Assembly: GCA_036268775.1 (NCBI GenBank)
Contig: DATATM010000011.1
Location: 1-64,000, forward strand
DNA from: DASZIT01 sp036268775
Lineage (GTDB): Bacteria > Actinomycetota > Acidimicrobiia > Acidimicrobiales > RAAP-2
DNA length: 64,000 nt
Direction: 5' to 3'
This document shows, in pieces, positions 9,027 to 18,154 of this stretch (position 1 is its first letter; every line of letters starts with the position of its first letter). The position numbers were made by a program, and so were the translations under genes. The notes below the pieces were generated by a model. That model saw nothing but the letters and a program-made list of their open reading frames with translations, was not told where the DNA came from and did no database searches.

Positions 9027-9575
9027 GTGGTGTCCACCGATCCCACCCCAATGCCTTCGGCTCACACACCGGAAGGCGGCGTGCTCCTCGGCAGTGATGA
9101 GGCCGACCACCAGATGGTGCTCTTCGAGGATCCCCAGTGCCCCTACTGCCGCCGGTTCGAGGAGACCTCGGGCGAAGTGCTGAAAACCGCCCGAGAAGCC
9201 GGCCGCCTGGCCGTCGAGTACCGGATGCGGTGCTTCCTGGGGGTGGAATCGGTCCGGGCGGACAATGCGCTGGCCCTGGCGGCCGAGGCGGGTCGATTCG
9301 ACGAACTGAGGACCGTGTTGTTCGCCAACCAGCCGGCGGAGGGAACCGGCGGCTTCACCATCGAGGATCTGCACGAGCTCGGCCGGCTGGCCGGGCTCTC
9401 GAGTCCCGACTACGAGTCGGGGGTCCGGGACGGTCGGTACTTCGGGTGGGTGCTGAAAGTCGAGGCGGCCTTGCAGGAGGAGGATCCGCAAGGCACCCCG
9501 GCCGCCTGGCTCGATGGACAACCGGTTGACCCTCGGGTGTTGACCGATCCCCGCGTCCTGGCGACGCGGCTGTAA
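9027..9575 (+). CDS. DsbA-like thioredoxin-domain protein
   Basis: The 182-aa protein carries DHQMVLFEDPQCPYCRRFEE near residue 35, a CPYC redox site of the DsbA/thioredoxin_4 group, followed by a helical insertion and a C-terminal GTPAAWLDGQPV with the cis-Pro loop. There is no signal peptide, so it is probably cytoplasmic, unlike typical DsbA. The GTG at 9027 is preceded by TAGAAC 6 nt upstream and so may be leaderless; an ATG at 9051 is an alternative start. It precedes the first GH15 gene. Confidence 0.75.
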   Translation: MVSTDPTPMPSAHTPEGGVLLGSDEADHQMVLFEDPQCPYCRRFEETSGEVLKTAREAGRLAVEYRMRCFLGVESVRADNALALAAEAGRFDELRTVLFANQPAEGTGGFTIEDLHELGRLAGLSSPDYESGVRDGRYFGWVLKVEAALQEEDPQGTPAAWLDGQPVDPRVLTDPRVLATRL

Positions 9576-9729
9576 TCCTGAACCCTCCGGCCGCCTTACC
9601 GGCGAAGGTGACCGGCGGGCCTGCACGCCCCGGGTGGGTCGAAGCGGCACCGGTGGGTCCGGTTCCCTATGGTGTGGCTCAGCACGGGACGAGGCCCGTG
9701 AGGCATTGGAAGTGAGACCGGGGGGCGCA

Positions 9730-11604
9730 GTGAACCGGATCGGTGACTACGGGATGATCGGCGACTGCCACTCGCTGGCGTTGGTTGGTCCGGACGGGTC
9801 CATCGACTGGCTGTGTTTTCCGCGCTTTGACTCGCCGTCGGTCTTCGGCCGGGCGCTTGACGCCGATGCCGGGCATTTTCGAGTGGCTCCTTCCCATCCC
9901 GTGGAGGAAGTCCGCCGGACCTACCTGCCGTCGACCAACGTGCTGGAAACCACCTTCGTGACCGCCGACGGAGTACTCGAGCTCACCGATGCCATGCCGG
10001 TTCGCCCCTTCGATCCCCAGCAGCCCACCGCGGTGGCCACCCACGCCTCGGTGTTGAGACGGGTGCGATGCCTGGCCGGGCGGGTCACCGCGACGGTCGA
10101 CCTCCGACCCCGATTCGAATACGGGACGGTCCTGCCGAGGTTCACCGCGACCTCACCGACGACCTCGGCGATCATGGGAGGTCCCGACGCTTTGTGGGTG
10201 CGGGCCAGCCGAGAGCTGGTGGTGGACCGCCAACACGTGGCTGCCGGGTGGGAGCTCCAGGCCGGCGAGGAGGCCTGGATCGAAGTCGGCTGGACGCCCG
10301 CGGTCAGCGGGTCGCCCCACCACGGCTGTGGTGACCATCTGGCCGACATGCGGCAGAGGTTCGGCGAGACGGTGGGATTCTGGGAGGCGTGGCTGGCCCG
10401 TTGCAGCTATCGGGGCGACCATGAACGCCGGGTGCACCGGTCGGCGCTGGTGCTCAAGGCCCTGACCTATGCCCCCACCGGGGCGGTGGTGGCCGCCGGG
10501 ACCACGTCGTTGCCGGAGTGGATCGGGGGGAGCCGAAACTGGGACTACCGCTTCACCTGGATCCGTGATGCCACTCTCACCCTGGCCTCCCTGGCCCTGC
10601 TCGGTTATATCGGCGAGGCGGCGGCCTTCAAGGGCTGGTTGGAGCGCACCGGCGCCGGGCGCCCGGAAGATCTCCAGATCATGTACCGGGTGACCGGCGA
10701 GCGGTTGCTCCCCGAGCTCGAACTGCCCCATCTGCGCGGCCACCGGGATTCCGGCCCGGTCCGGATCGGGAACGCCGCGGCCGGGCAGGTCCAGCTCGAC
10801 TCGCTCGGCCAGCTACTGGAAGCCGGCTACCTGTTCGGCCGAGCCGGCGGTGAGCTCACCGTGGACAACGCTGACTTCCTGCGCCGGGTGGCCGACCTGA
10901 CCGTGCGCGAATGGCGGCGACCCGATCAGGGCATCTGGGAGATTCGGGATGACCCGCGCCACTTCGTCCACTCCAAACTCAACTGCTGGATGGCCCTCGA
11001 CCGTGCGGTGCGGCTGGCGGAGGCGGGACGGCTCGACGGCGACCTCGCCCGCTGGCGGGCCGAGCGCGACGCGGTGGCTGCCTGGCTGCACTCGGAGGGC
11101 TCCCCCGACGGGTGGTACGTGCAGGCCGCCGGTCACCCGCTGGCTGATGCCGCGGCCCTGCTGGTTCCGGCCCTCGGGTTTCTGGCCCCGGCCGATCCCC
11201 GGGTGCTGGCCACCATCGATGTGGTCCAACGGGACCTCGGCAATGGAGCCCACGTGCATCGCTACCTGTCTCCGGACGGGCTTCCGGGGGACGAGGGTGC
11301 CTTCTTGTTGTGCTCGTTCTGGTTGCTCGACGCCCTCACCCATGCCGGACGGCTGGACGAAGCCGAAGCCTTGCTCGAGCAGTTGTTGGGGATGGCCAAT
11401 GACGTCGGGCTGTACGCCGAGATGGTCGATCCCTCGACGGGGGAGCAGTTGGGCAACACCCCGCAGGCCTTCACCCATATGGCGGTGGTCACCTCCTGCC
11501 ACGCCATCTCCGCGGCCCGGCGCGGCCAGCTGCCGCCGCCGGATCAGCGGTTCTCCTTCGTGGAAGCCTGCCTGGACCGTCGCCTGCTGGCGGCCGAGGG
11601 CTGA
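9730..11604 (+). CDS. GH15 trehalase/glucoamylase-type hydrolase, copy 1
   Basis: The GTG at 9730 is chosen because the family N-terminus (NRIGDYGMIGDCHSLALVG) begins there and GGGGGG lies 4 nt upstream; the longer open frame from 9634 adds 32 unrelated residues. The protein has 624 aa: an N-terminal beta-sandwich (about 1-250) and an (alpha/alpha)6 barrel with SRNWDYRFTWIRDATLTL. The two likely catalytic glutamates lie in GIWEIRDDPRHF and LYAEMVDPSTGEQLGN. Family members hydrolyse trehalose or alpha-glucans to glucose. No signal peptide, so cytoplasmic. A 2-hydroxyacid dehydrogenase gene follows after 3 nt. Confidence 0.88.
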   Translation: MNRIGDYGMIGDCHSLALVGPDGSIDWLCFPRFDSPSVFGRALDADAGHFRVAPSHPVEEVRRTYLPSTNVLETTFVTADGVLELTDAMPVRPFDPQQPTAVATHASVLRRVRCLAGRVTATVDLRPRFEYGTVLPRFTATSPTTSAIMGGPDALWVRASRELVVDRQHVAAGWELQAGEEAWIEVGWTPAVSGSPHHGCGDHLADMRQRFGETVGFWEAWLARCSYRGDHERRVHRSALVLKALTYAPTGAVVAAGTTSLPEWIGGSRNWDYRFTWIRDATLTLASLALLGYIGEAAAFKGWLERTGAGRPEDLQIMYRVTGERLLPELELPHLRGHRDSGPVRIGNAAAGQVQLDSLGQLLEAGYLFGRAGGELTVDNADFLRRVADLTVREWRRPDQGIWEIRDDPRHFVHSKLNCWMALDRAVRLAEAGRLDGDLARWRAERDAVAAWLHSEGSPDGWYVQAAGHPLADAAALLVPALGFLAPADPRVLATIDVVQRDLGNGAHVHRYLSPDGLPGDEGAFLLCSFWLLDALTHAGRLDEAEALLEQLLGMANDVGLYAEMVDPSTGEQLGNTPQAFTHMAVVTSCHAISAARRGQLPPPDQRFSFVEACLDRRLLAAEG

Positions 11605-11607
11605 GGG

Positions 11608-12555
11608 GTGGTCTCGGCATCCACGGGAGAGGCGGTGGCGGTGCACACCGGCCGCTTCGGGGATCTGATGATCCAGGGCCTGCAATTACTGGTGCCGGAC
11701 GCCAATCTGGTGGCGGCCGGCAGCCCCGAGGCCACCGCCCAGGCCGATGTTCTGGTCACGTTGGCCGACGACGCCCCGGCCATCGCCGACGCCCTCGGCC
11801 CGAGCATCGACTGGGTCCACATCCTTGGGGCTGGCGTCGACGGCTTTCCGCTGGAGGTCGTCGGCGACCGAACGCTCACCTGCTCCCGAGGGGCGGGGGC
11901 GCCGGCCATCGCCGAGTTCGTGCTCGGGGCCATGCTCGCCTTCGAGAAGCAGCTCCCGGATTCGTGGATCACGGAACCCCCGGCGCAATGGAGCACCGCC
12001 AATCTGGGTGGGCTGGAAGGTCGAACCCTGGGCATCGTCGGACTCGGCTCCATTGGGACCGAGGTGGCCATCCGGGCCCTGGCCTTCGACATGGAAGTGG
12101 TGGCGCTCCGCCGCAGCCGGCGAACCTCACCGATCTCCGGGGTCACCCTCGCCCCCAGCCTGGCGTCGCTGCTGGGCCGCTCGGACCACATCGTGGTGGC
12201 CGCCCCGGCGACGGCGGAGACGGCTCGGCTGATTGACGACAACGCCTTGGCCGAGGTCAAGCCGGGCGCCCACTTCGTCAACGTGTCGCGGGGATCCCTG
12301 GTCGACCAGGAGGCATTGCTACGGGCCCTCGACGACGGGCGGATCGCCGTCGCCTCGCTGGATGTGGTCGAGCCCGAGCCGCTGCCCGCCGGCCATCCCC
12401 TCTACCCCCATCCGAAGGTGCGGTTGTCGCCGCACATTTCATGGTCCTCTCCGAAAACGGTGTCACGAACCTTCCAGCTCTTCGCCGACAATCTGGCTCG
12501 CTATCGGGCGGGGCAACCGCTCCTCGGCGTGGTCGACGTGGCGGCCGGCTACTGA
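11608..12555 (+). CDS. D-isomer-specific 2-hydroxyacid dehydrogenase
   Basis: The 315-aa protein has the NAD-binding motif GRTLGIVGLGSIGTEVA (about residues 136-152). The catalytic Arg lies in FVNVSRGSLVDQEAL, the Glu in VVEPEPLPAGHPLY and the His in VRLSPHISWSS. It interconverts a 2-hydroxyacid and a 2-oxoacid with NAD(P)H. It starts with GTG three bases after the GH15 stop, so the two are probably one transcript; a metabolic link to trehalose breakdown is not obvious. A ghrA- or serA-like substrate cannot be chosen. Confidence 0.88.
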   Translation: MVSASTGEAVAVHTGRFGDLMIQGLQLLVPDANLVAAGSPEATAQADVLVTLADDAPAIADALGPSIDWVHILGAGVDGFPLEVVGDRTLTCSRGAGAPAIAEFVLGAMLAFEKQLPDSWITEPPAQWSTANLGGLEGRTLGIVGLGSIGTEVAIRALAFDMEVVALRRSRRTSPISGVTLAPSLASLLGRSDHIVVAAPATAETARLIDDNALAEVKPGAHFVNVSRGSLVDQEALLRALDDGRIAVASLDVVEPEPLPAGHPLYPHPKVRLSPHISWSSPKTVSRTFQLFADNLARYRAGQPLLGVVDVAAGY

Positions 12556-12604
12556 CGGATCCCTCCCGGTTGGCGGGCGGCGCGCTCAGGTGATCGGGTC
12601 GGAA

Positions 12605-13429
12605 TCACCCGTTGAAGGGGGCGTCCCGCTCGTGGACCGCCTTCTTGAGACCTACCTCGCCGGCCCGGGCGGTGAAAGCCCGGGCATCTTTCGAACGATG
12701 GGCCATGGCGTCGTTGAGGGCGGCGAAGCGCTGGAGCCGGGAACGGCCCATCAGCTCGACCCCTTCGTTGACCACCCGCTTGTTGGCGGCGAGCAGGTCC
12801 CGGCCGACCAGCGCGATGCGGCTGGCCAGGGAAAGGGCGTAGTCATCGAGCTCGATCGCCGGGACCGCGGCCTGGACCAGCCCGATGGTGGCGGCTTCGG
12901 CGCCGGAAACGGTGTCGCCGGTGAACAGCAGCCGCTTGGTCCACTGGGGGCCGAGGTGATAGAGCCACATGTTGGTCGGTGGTACTCCCATCGACCGCAC
13001 CGGGGGGAACCCGATCCTGGCGTCGTCGGCGGCCACCACCATGTCGCAGTGGAGGGCGAGATCGGTCCCGCCGGCCAGACAGTTGCCGTGGACCTGGGCA
13101 ATAACGGGAAGCCGGCAATCCCAGACCTTGGCCCAGCCGGCCGCCAACTCCAGCATCGCCTCGGCGTCCCCCTCGATCCCGCTCGGCGGACCGGCGTCGC
13201 CCGGCTCGATGTCGTCGGGCAGGATCCCGTAGCCGGAGGAGAACGAGCGACCGGAGCCGCGGATCACCACCACCCGGGCATCGCCGTCCTGTTCGGCCTC
13301 GGCCACCGCGGCCAGCAGTTCGCGGATGCAGCGGGGAGTGAGCGGGTTGTGGCGCTCGGGACGATTGAGGGTGAGCCGGCGCACCGCCCCGATCGGTTCG
13401 ACGAGGACCGTCGGGTTGTCCGCGCTCAC
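12605..13429 (-). CDS. Enoyl-CoA hydratase/isomerase family protein
   Basis: The 274-aa crotonase-fold protein has the oxyanion-hole segments IRGSGRSFSSGYGI and HGNCLAGGTDLALHCD, then the MVVAADDARIGFPP region and a C-terminal helix. The first catalytic Glu of classic hydratases is replaced around GGTDLALHCD/PTNMWLY, so another crotonase activity is possible. Its GTG overlaps the stop of the acyl-CoA synthetase (GTGA), so the genes are translationally coupled. It is the last gene of a three-gene operon. Confidence 0.87.
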   Translation of the reverse strand: MSADNPTVLVEPIGAVRRLTLNRPERHNPLTPRCIRELLAAVAEAEQDGDARVVVIRGSGRSFSSGYGILPDDIEPGDAGPPSGIEGDAEAMLELAAGWAKVWDCRLPVIAQVHGNCLAGGTDLALHCDMVVAADDARIGFPPVRSMGVPPTNMWLYHLGPQWTKRLLFTGDTVSGAEAATIGLVQAAVPAIELDDYALSLASRIALVGRDLLAANKRVVNEGVELMGRSRLQRFAALNDAMAHRSKDARAFTARAGEVGLKKAVHERDAPFNG

Positions 13430-14952
13430 GGCGTGGGCCCCGGAGGTGACCCAGCCGGGTTGGCCATCACCAGTTCGGCTTTGATCACCTTGCCCGACGC
13501 GTTTCGGGGCAGCTGATCGATGAAATGGAGTCGACGGGGCACCTTGTAGTCGGCCAGCCGCTCCCGCAGGAAGGCCCGTAGCTCGTCGGCGGAGAGATCG
13601 GAGCCCTTGGACAGCACGACCCAGGCTCCCACATCCTCTCCGAGAACGTCATGGGGAATGCCGGCCACCACCGCCTCCACCACCGCCGGATGGGCGTAGA
13701 GGACCTCTTCTACCTCGCTGGGGGTGATGTTGTGTCCTCCCCGGATGATGATGTCCTTGCTCCGGCCGGTGATCCAGAGGAAACCGTCGTCATCGAGGTA
13801 GCCGAGGTCCCCGCTGGCGAGCCATCCCTCCCGCCAGGGCGGCTGGGTCCCGGTCGGGGCCTTGTAGTACTCGCGAGGCTGGTCAGCCCCTCGGACGGTG
13901 ATCTCGCCCACCTGGCCGGCGGGCAGACCGGCTCCGCCGGCGTCCACGATCCGGATCTCCACTCCGGGTAGCGGAGTGCCCGCCGAACCCAGGTGCTGAC
14001 CCCGGTCGCCGGAAGGTGAGCGGGTCACCGCCCCGAACTCGGTCAAGCCGTAGCCGACCAGAATGTCGGTCCGAGGCAGCCGCCCGCCGAGTCGCCGGAG
14101 GGTGGCCCGGGATACGGGGGCGCCGCCGATGGTGAGGGCGGCCAGGCTCGAGAGGTCAGCCTCCTCGAAGCGCGGGTGGGCGACGATCAGTTGCACCATG
14201 GCCGGGACGAGGAAGGTGACCACTGGGCGATGGGTCTCGACCAGCGCCAGCCATTGGCCGGGATCGAAGCGCGGTTGGTACCACCCGCTCAGTCCCCCCC
14301 GCATCGGTCCGTAGATGAGCAGAGCCCCGCTGGTAGTGGAAAACGGGGACGACGTCATGAAGCCGAGTCCGTTCCAGTCGGGCAGGCGGCTGTCCGGGTC
14401 GGTCGGGGGGTGCCGCACCACCACCGCCTTGGGTGCTCCGGTGGTTCCCGACGTGTACATGATGTCCATTCCCCCTTCCTCGCCGGGAGTCGGTCGGAGC
14501 GGGGAGGGGTCGGCATCCAGCCAGGCCGACCAGCCGGCGGTTCCGGTGGTGGCGATTACCTGACGGGGGGTCGCCGGTTCCGCCTCCGCCGCCCAGAGGC
14601 CAGCTTCGGTATCGGAGCCGGCCAGGACCACGGTGGGCTCGGCATGGGAGAGGATCGCCCGGAGCTCGGGTTGGGCCAATCGGGTGTTGACCGGCACCGC
14701 CACTGCCCCCGCACGGTGGGCGGCGGCGTAGGCGATCAACCACGGGAACGGTTCGTCGGGCCCGACGGCGATGACCACCCGGTCCCCCGGCTTCAGCCCC
14801 CGTCCGATCAGGCCGCGGGCCAGCTGGTTGGCCTCGGCGTCCCAGGCGCGGAAACTCAGCGCCGAGCCGTCGGCCAGATTGCGCCAGGCGGCGGCGTCGG
14901 GCTGGATGGCGGCCAGGGTGGCGAGCTCGTCGGGCCCGGCTTCGCCGGTCAG
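13426..14952 (-). CDS. Acyl-CoA synthetase (AMP-binding), probable CTG start
   Basis: Motifs seen are MYTSGTTGAPKAVVV (P-loop), YGLTEFGAV, SGDLGYLDDDGFLWITGRSKD and the catalytic Lys in NASGKVIKAEL. The first standard start in frame is a GTG at 14778, but family sequence (ALSFRAWDAEANQLARGLIG) continues upstream to 14952, just after an in-frame TGA at 14961. The only initiator there is CTG at 14952-14950, which overlaps the stop of the upstream hydrolase (CTGA). With it the protein has 508 aa, the normal family size. It activates a carboxylic acid with ATP and CoA; the substrate is unknown. Confidence 0.8.
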   Translation of the reverse strand: MTGEAGPDELATLAAIQPDAAAWRNLADGSALSFRAWDAEANQLARGLIGRGLKPGDRVVIAVGPDEPFPWLIAYAAAHRAGAVAVPVNTRLAQPELRAILSHAEPTVVLAGSDTEAGLWAAEAEPATPRQVIATTGTAGWSAWLDADPSPLRPTPGEEGGMDIMYTSGTTGAPKAVVVRHPPTDPDSRLPDWNGLGFMTSSPFSTTSGALLIYGPMRGGLSGWYQPRFDPGQWLALVETHRPVVTFLVPAMVQLIVAHPRFEEADLSSLAALTIGGAPVSRATLRRLGGRLPRTDILVGYGLTEFGAVTRSPSGDRGQHLGSAGTPLPGVEIRIVDAGGAGLPAGQVGEITVRGADQPREYYKAPTGTQPPWREGWLASGDLGYLDDDGFLWITGRSKDIIIRGGHNITPSEVEEVLYAHPAVVEAVVAGIPHDVLGEDVGAWVVLSKGSDLSADELRAFLRERLADYKVPRRLHFIDQLPRNASGKVIKAELVMANPAGSPPGPTP

Positions 14953-15920
14953 TAGGGCTCACCTCCCTCGAGAATGCGGCGGGGGTTGTCAATCATCATG
15001 GTGGTGATGTCCTCTTCGCTGATTCCCGAACGCCGCATCTCGGGCAGGACGTCTTGGGGGATGTGGGTCCACCGCCAGTCCTTCCAGGCCGACACCAGTG
15101 CTGGCGGGAACCAGTCGACGTGGCACATGGCGTCGTGGGAGAGCACGATCCGGTCGGCGTGCCCCCGTTCGCAGAGCACCCGGACCGATTCGATGCGCTC
15201 CGCCATCGAGAAGGTGGCGATGCCGAAATGATCGAAGCCCAGATAGGAACCGTTGGCGATGAGTGCCTCGTGGTACTCGGTGTCGAGGGTTCCCCCCGAG
15301 TGGCCGATGACCACCCGGCGGAGGTCGACGCCCTCCTCGGCGAGGATCCGCTGCTGCTCCAGTCCCCAGGGCTGAGGAGGAGTGGGAGTGTGGGTGGTGA
15401 TCGGGACTCCGGTTCGGCGGTGGGCCTGGGCCACCGCTCGCAGCACCCGCTCGACCCCGGGGGTGATCCCGGGGGTATCGGTGGCGCACTTGAGAATGGC
15501 CGCCCGGACCCCGGTGTCGCCGATTCCCTCCTCGATCTCCCTGACGAAGAGCTCGGTCATCGGCTCCGAACCCCCGAGGATGGTGCCCGGTCCCTGGAAG
15601 TGGAAGTACATCGGGACGTCGTTGTAGGTGTAGACGCCGGTGGCGGCCACGATGTTGATGTCGGGAACCTGATCGGCGACGGTCACGATACGGGGGATGA
15701 ACCGCCCGAGACCGATCACCGTCAGGTCCACGATGGTGTCGATCCCCTGATCCTTCAGCTCCCGCAGCCGTTGCACCGCGGCGGCCTGCACCGCCACCTC
15801 GTCCCACTCCGCCGAGGTCTTCTCGATCTCCGGACTGAGGACGAAGACATGCTCGTGCATGAGGGTGGACCCGAGGGCGCCCGAGTCGACCGGCCCCCGG
15901 ACGGTGTTCACCAGCGCCAT
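14949..15920 (-). CDS. Phosphotriesterase-family amidohydrolase/lactonase
   Basis: The 323-aa protein has the metal-binding HxH in STLMHEHVFV, the probable carboxylated Lys in AAILKCATD, His in TTHTPTPP and VIGHSGG, and Asp in VLSHDAMCH. These are the ligands of the binuclear phosphotriesterase (aryldialkylphosphatase) family, many members of which are lactonases. The ATG at 15920 is preferred over a GTG at 15941 because AAGGGGGAAGG sits just before it. It is the first gene of the operon with the acyl-CoA synthetase and the crotonase, which suggests ring opening, activation and hydration of a carboxylic substrate. Confidence 0.85.
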   Translation of the reverse strand: MALVNTVRGPVDSGALGSTLMHEHVFVLSPEIEKTSAEWDEVAVQAAAVQRLRELKDQGIDTIVDLTVIGLGRFIPRIVTVADQVPDINIVAATGVYTYNDVPMYFHFQGPGTILGGSEPMTELFVREIEEGIGDTGVRAAILKCATDTPGITPGVERVLRAVAQAHRRTGVPITTHTPTPPQPWGLEQQRILAEEGVDLRRVVIGHSGGTLDTEYHEALIANGSYLGFDHFGIATFSMAERIESVRVLCERGHADRIVLSHDAMCHVDWFPPALVSAWKDWRWTHIPQDVLPEMRRSGISEEDITTMMIDNPRRILEGGEPY

Positions 15921-16026
15921 GCCTTCCCCCTTCGGAACCACCGCCGACCACTCGGTTCAGCCGGGGCAACCGGAGCGTACCTGCGCCGACCGGGTCGGCC
16001 GCATCTCCGACCGAGGCCGCCCCGGC

Positions 16027-17094
16027 TCAGCCCGGGAGGCCCGGCCGTCGGCGGCCGCGGATCCACCAGAAGCTGAATCCGACCAGCATCAGGGCGAGCC
16101 CGACGAAGATGGCCGTCTCGTACCACTGGAGTGCCCAGTACCGGCCTGCCGGCTGGTAGTGGAGAATCTCCCGGATCCCCAGTTTGTGGGCGCATTCCTG
16201 GAAGGCCGCCTGGACACTGGACGGGCTCGGGTTCCCAACGGCGGAGGCCGGCACCTTGTTGGGGCAGAGCCCGACCCCCTGGAACGTGATGGCCCCATCG
16301 CGGCCGACGTCGAAACCGACATTGCCGCTGGGCCCGATCCCGCCGTTGTCTCCGATGACCTTGCCAGCGGCATTGATGGTCTGGCTGGAGATCACCCAGT
16401 CGCCGGAGTGCGGGAGGCCACCGGTCCCGGAATCCAGCTGGAACCCGGAGACGGCGCGAAGGGGGGCGCTGAGGTTGGGCCGCACCCAGTAGGTGGCGGC
16501 CAGCCGGGCGCCGATGAAGGCGGCGAGGGTGGCGGCCATTGCGGGCAGGGTCCGGCGGATGACTACCCCGGCCGACAGCCCCAAGGCGAAGGCGAGCGCG
16601 GCGTAGCCGACCGGGGTGATGCCACGTTCGCCGAACATCGCCGGTGTGAACCGGTTGGCGTTCACCCGGTCGAACGGGCTCGACCACCAGGTCACCATCA
16701 GGCTGAAGACCCCGGCCAGCGCCAGGCTCGAAAGACCGAGGACCCCGACCTTCACCCCCAACCATCGCCACCGGGTCACGGTCTGGGTCCAGGCCAGCCG
16801 ATAGGTGCCGGCCTCGAGCTCGCGGGCGACCAGCGGTGCCCCCCAGAAGATCCCGATCAGCGCGGGGAGGACCAGCACCACCGCATTCAGAGCTCCCTGG
16901 AGGAAATGGTACTTGTTGAGGAAGGCGCTGGTGGCGACCCCGCAGTCGGCGTGCACCGCGCACGGCGCCACCAACGCGTCGTAGAAATTGACGACACGGG
17001 GACCGGTGATGGCCAACACGACGGCCACCGCCGCGACGGCGCCGAAGGCCACCGCCGCCTGGGTCCGGAATTGCCGCCAGGTCAGCCGGAGCAT
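16027..17094 (-). CDS. ABC transporter permease, second copy
   Basis: The 355-aa protein starts LRLTWRQFRTQAAVAFGAVAAVAVVLAI and has about six membrane segments, with TYRLAWTQTVTRWRWLGVKVG between helices 2 and 3 and a large extracytoplasmic loop (about 190-310) before the last helix. It is a paralog of the permease at 17096, with the same layout and the same conserved segments. The pair probably forms a heterodimer with the ATPase at 18151. The ATG follows the upstream stop by one base. The exported substrate is unknown. Confidence 0.85.
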   Translation of the reverse strand: MLRLTWRQFRTQAAVAFGAVAAVAVVLAITGPRVVNFYDALVAPCAVHADCGVATSAFLNKYHFLQGALNAVVLVLPALIGIFWGAPLVARELEAGTYRLAWTQTVTRWRWLGVKVGVLGLSSLALAGVFSLMVTWWSSPFDRVNANRFTPAMFGERGITPVGYAALAFALGLSAGVVIRRTLPAMAATLAAFIGARLAATYWVRPNLSAPLRAVSGFQLDSGTGGLPHSGDWVISSQTINAAGKVIGDNGGIGPSGNVGFDVGRDGAITFQGVGLCPNKVPASAVGNPSPSSVQAAFQECAHKLGIREILHYQPAGRYWALQWYETAIFVGLALMLVGFSFWWIRGRRRPGLPG

Positions 17095-17095
17095 G

Positions 17096-18154
17096 TCAGG
17101 TGATCCGCCGACGGAGCCACCAGAAGCAGACCCCGCCGAGGATCAAGGCGGCGCCGAGATAGATCGCCAGTTCGTACCCCTGGAAGGCCCAGTAACGGCT
17201 GCCGGGTTGGTAGACCACCGCTTCGTGGAAGGTGGCGCCAACCTTGGTCACGCAATCCTGCAGCACCTGCTGGGCTCCGGAGGGGACCGGGAGGTGGGAA
17301 GCGCCCCTCAGCGATGGGCCGCCACCCGCGGGCCCGGGGACGCTGAGCTGCGGACAGGTGCTGGCCAAGAACGAAGGGGTGAGCGCATGGCCGGCCTTGT
17401 CGACGATCTGGGTCGAGTAGACCCAAGCGTTTGGAATGTCGGGGGGATTGGGTTGCAGGGTGGCAGGACCCCCGTTGGAACTGCCGTAGCCCATGTTGGC
17501 CGGATCGAGCGCCAGCGTGTGGGTCACCGGGGTCATCAAGTGGGGTCGTACCCAGAAGGTGAAGGCCACCCTGACGGCGGCAAACCCGACCAGGGTGGTG
17601 GCCATGGCCGGTACCGTCCGGCGGATCAGCAGGCCGGCGGTCACCCCCAGCGCGAAGGCGAAGGCGGCATAGCCGATGACGACGATGTCGCGTTGGTCGA
17701 AGGTTCCGAACGGGTCCACGTGCGCCCGGTCGAGCGGGCTGGACCACCAGGTGACCATGAGGCTGAGCAACCCGGCCACCGCCATGGTGGCCAGGCCGAT
17801 GGCACCGAGCTTCACCGCCAACCAGCGGGTGCGGGTGACGCTCTGGGTCCAGGCCAGGCGGTAGGTGCCGGTCTCGATCTCCCGGGCCACCAGCGGGGCT
17901 CCCCAGAAGATCCCGATCAGGCCGGGAATTACGATGAGAAGAATGTTGAGCCAGGTTCGCAGCGTCGAGTCATTGGCGAGAAAGGCGTTGGTGACCGTGG
18001 AACAGTCACCGTGGGCTTGGCAGGTGGCGACGGTGCTGTCGTACAGGTGGACGAGGTGTGGCCCGGTGACCGCCAAGAGGACGGCGACGACTGCCAGCCC
18101 GCCGAAGACCACCGCGGCCTGGACCCGAAACTGACGCCAGGTGAGCCGGATCAT
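17096..18154 (-). CDS. ABC transporter permease, first copy
   Basis: The 352-aa protein starts IRLTWRQFRVQAAVVFGG. The ATG at 18154 is chosen over an upstream in-frame start at 18256 because it overlaps the stop of the ATPase (ATGA) and begins at the conserved N-terminus. It has six predicted membrane segments and a large outer loop with several cysteines (about 190-310). It shares TYRLAWTQSVTRTRWLAVKLG with the neighbouring permease. Such pairs with YtrA-type regulators respond to cell-envelope stress or antibiotics in other bacteria. Confidence 0.85.
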   Translation of the reverse strand: MIRLTWRQFRVQAAVVFGGLAVVAVLLAVTGPHLVHLYDSTVATCQAHGDCSTVTNAFLANDSTLRTWLNILLIVIPGLIGIFWGAPLVAREIETGTYRLAWTQSVTRTRWLAVKLGAIGLATMAVAGLLSLMVTWWSSPLDRAHVDPFGTFDQRDIVVIGYAAFAFALGVTAGLLIRRTVPAMATTLVGFAAVRVAFTFWVRPHLMTPVTHTLALDPANMGYGSSNGGPATLQPNPPDIPNAWVYSTQIVDKAGHALTPSFLASTCPQLSVPGPAGGGPSLRGASHLPVPSGAQQVLQDCVTKVGATFHEAVVYQPGSRYWAFQGYELAIYLGAALILGGVCFWWLRRRIT

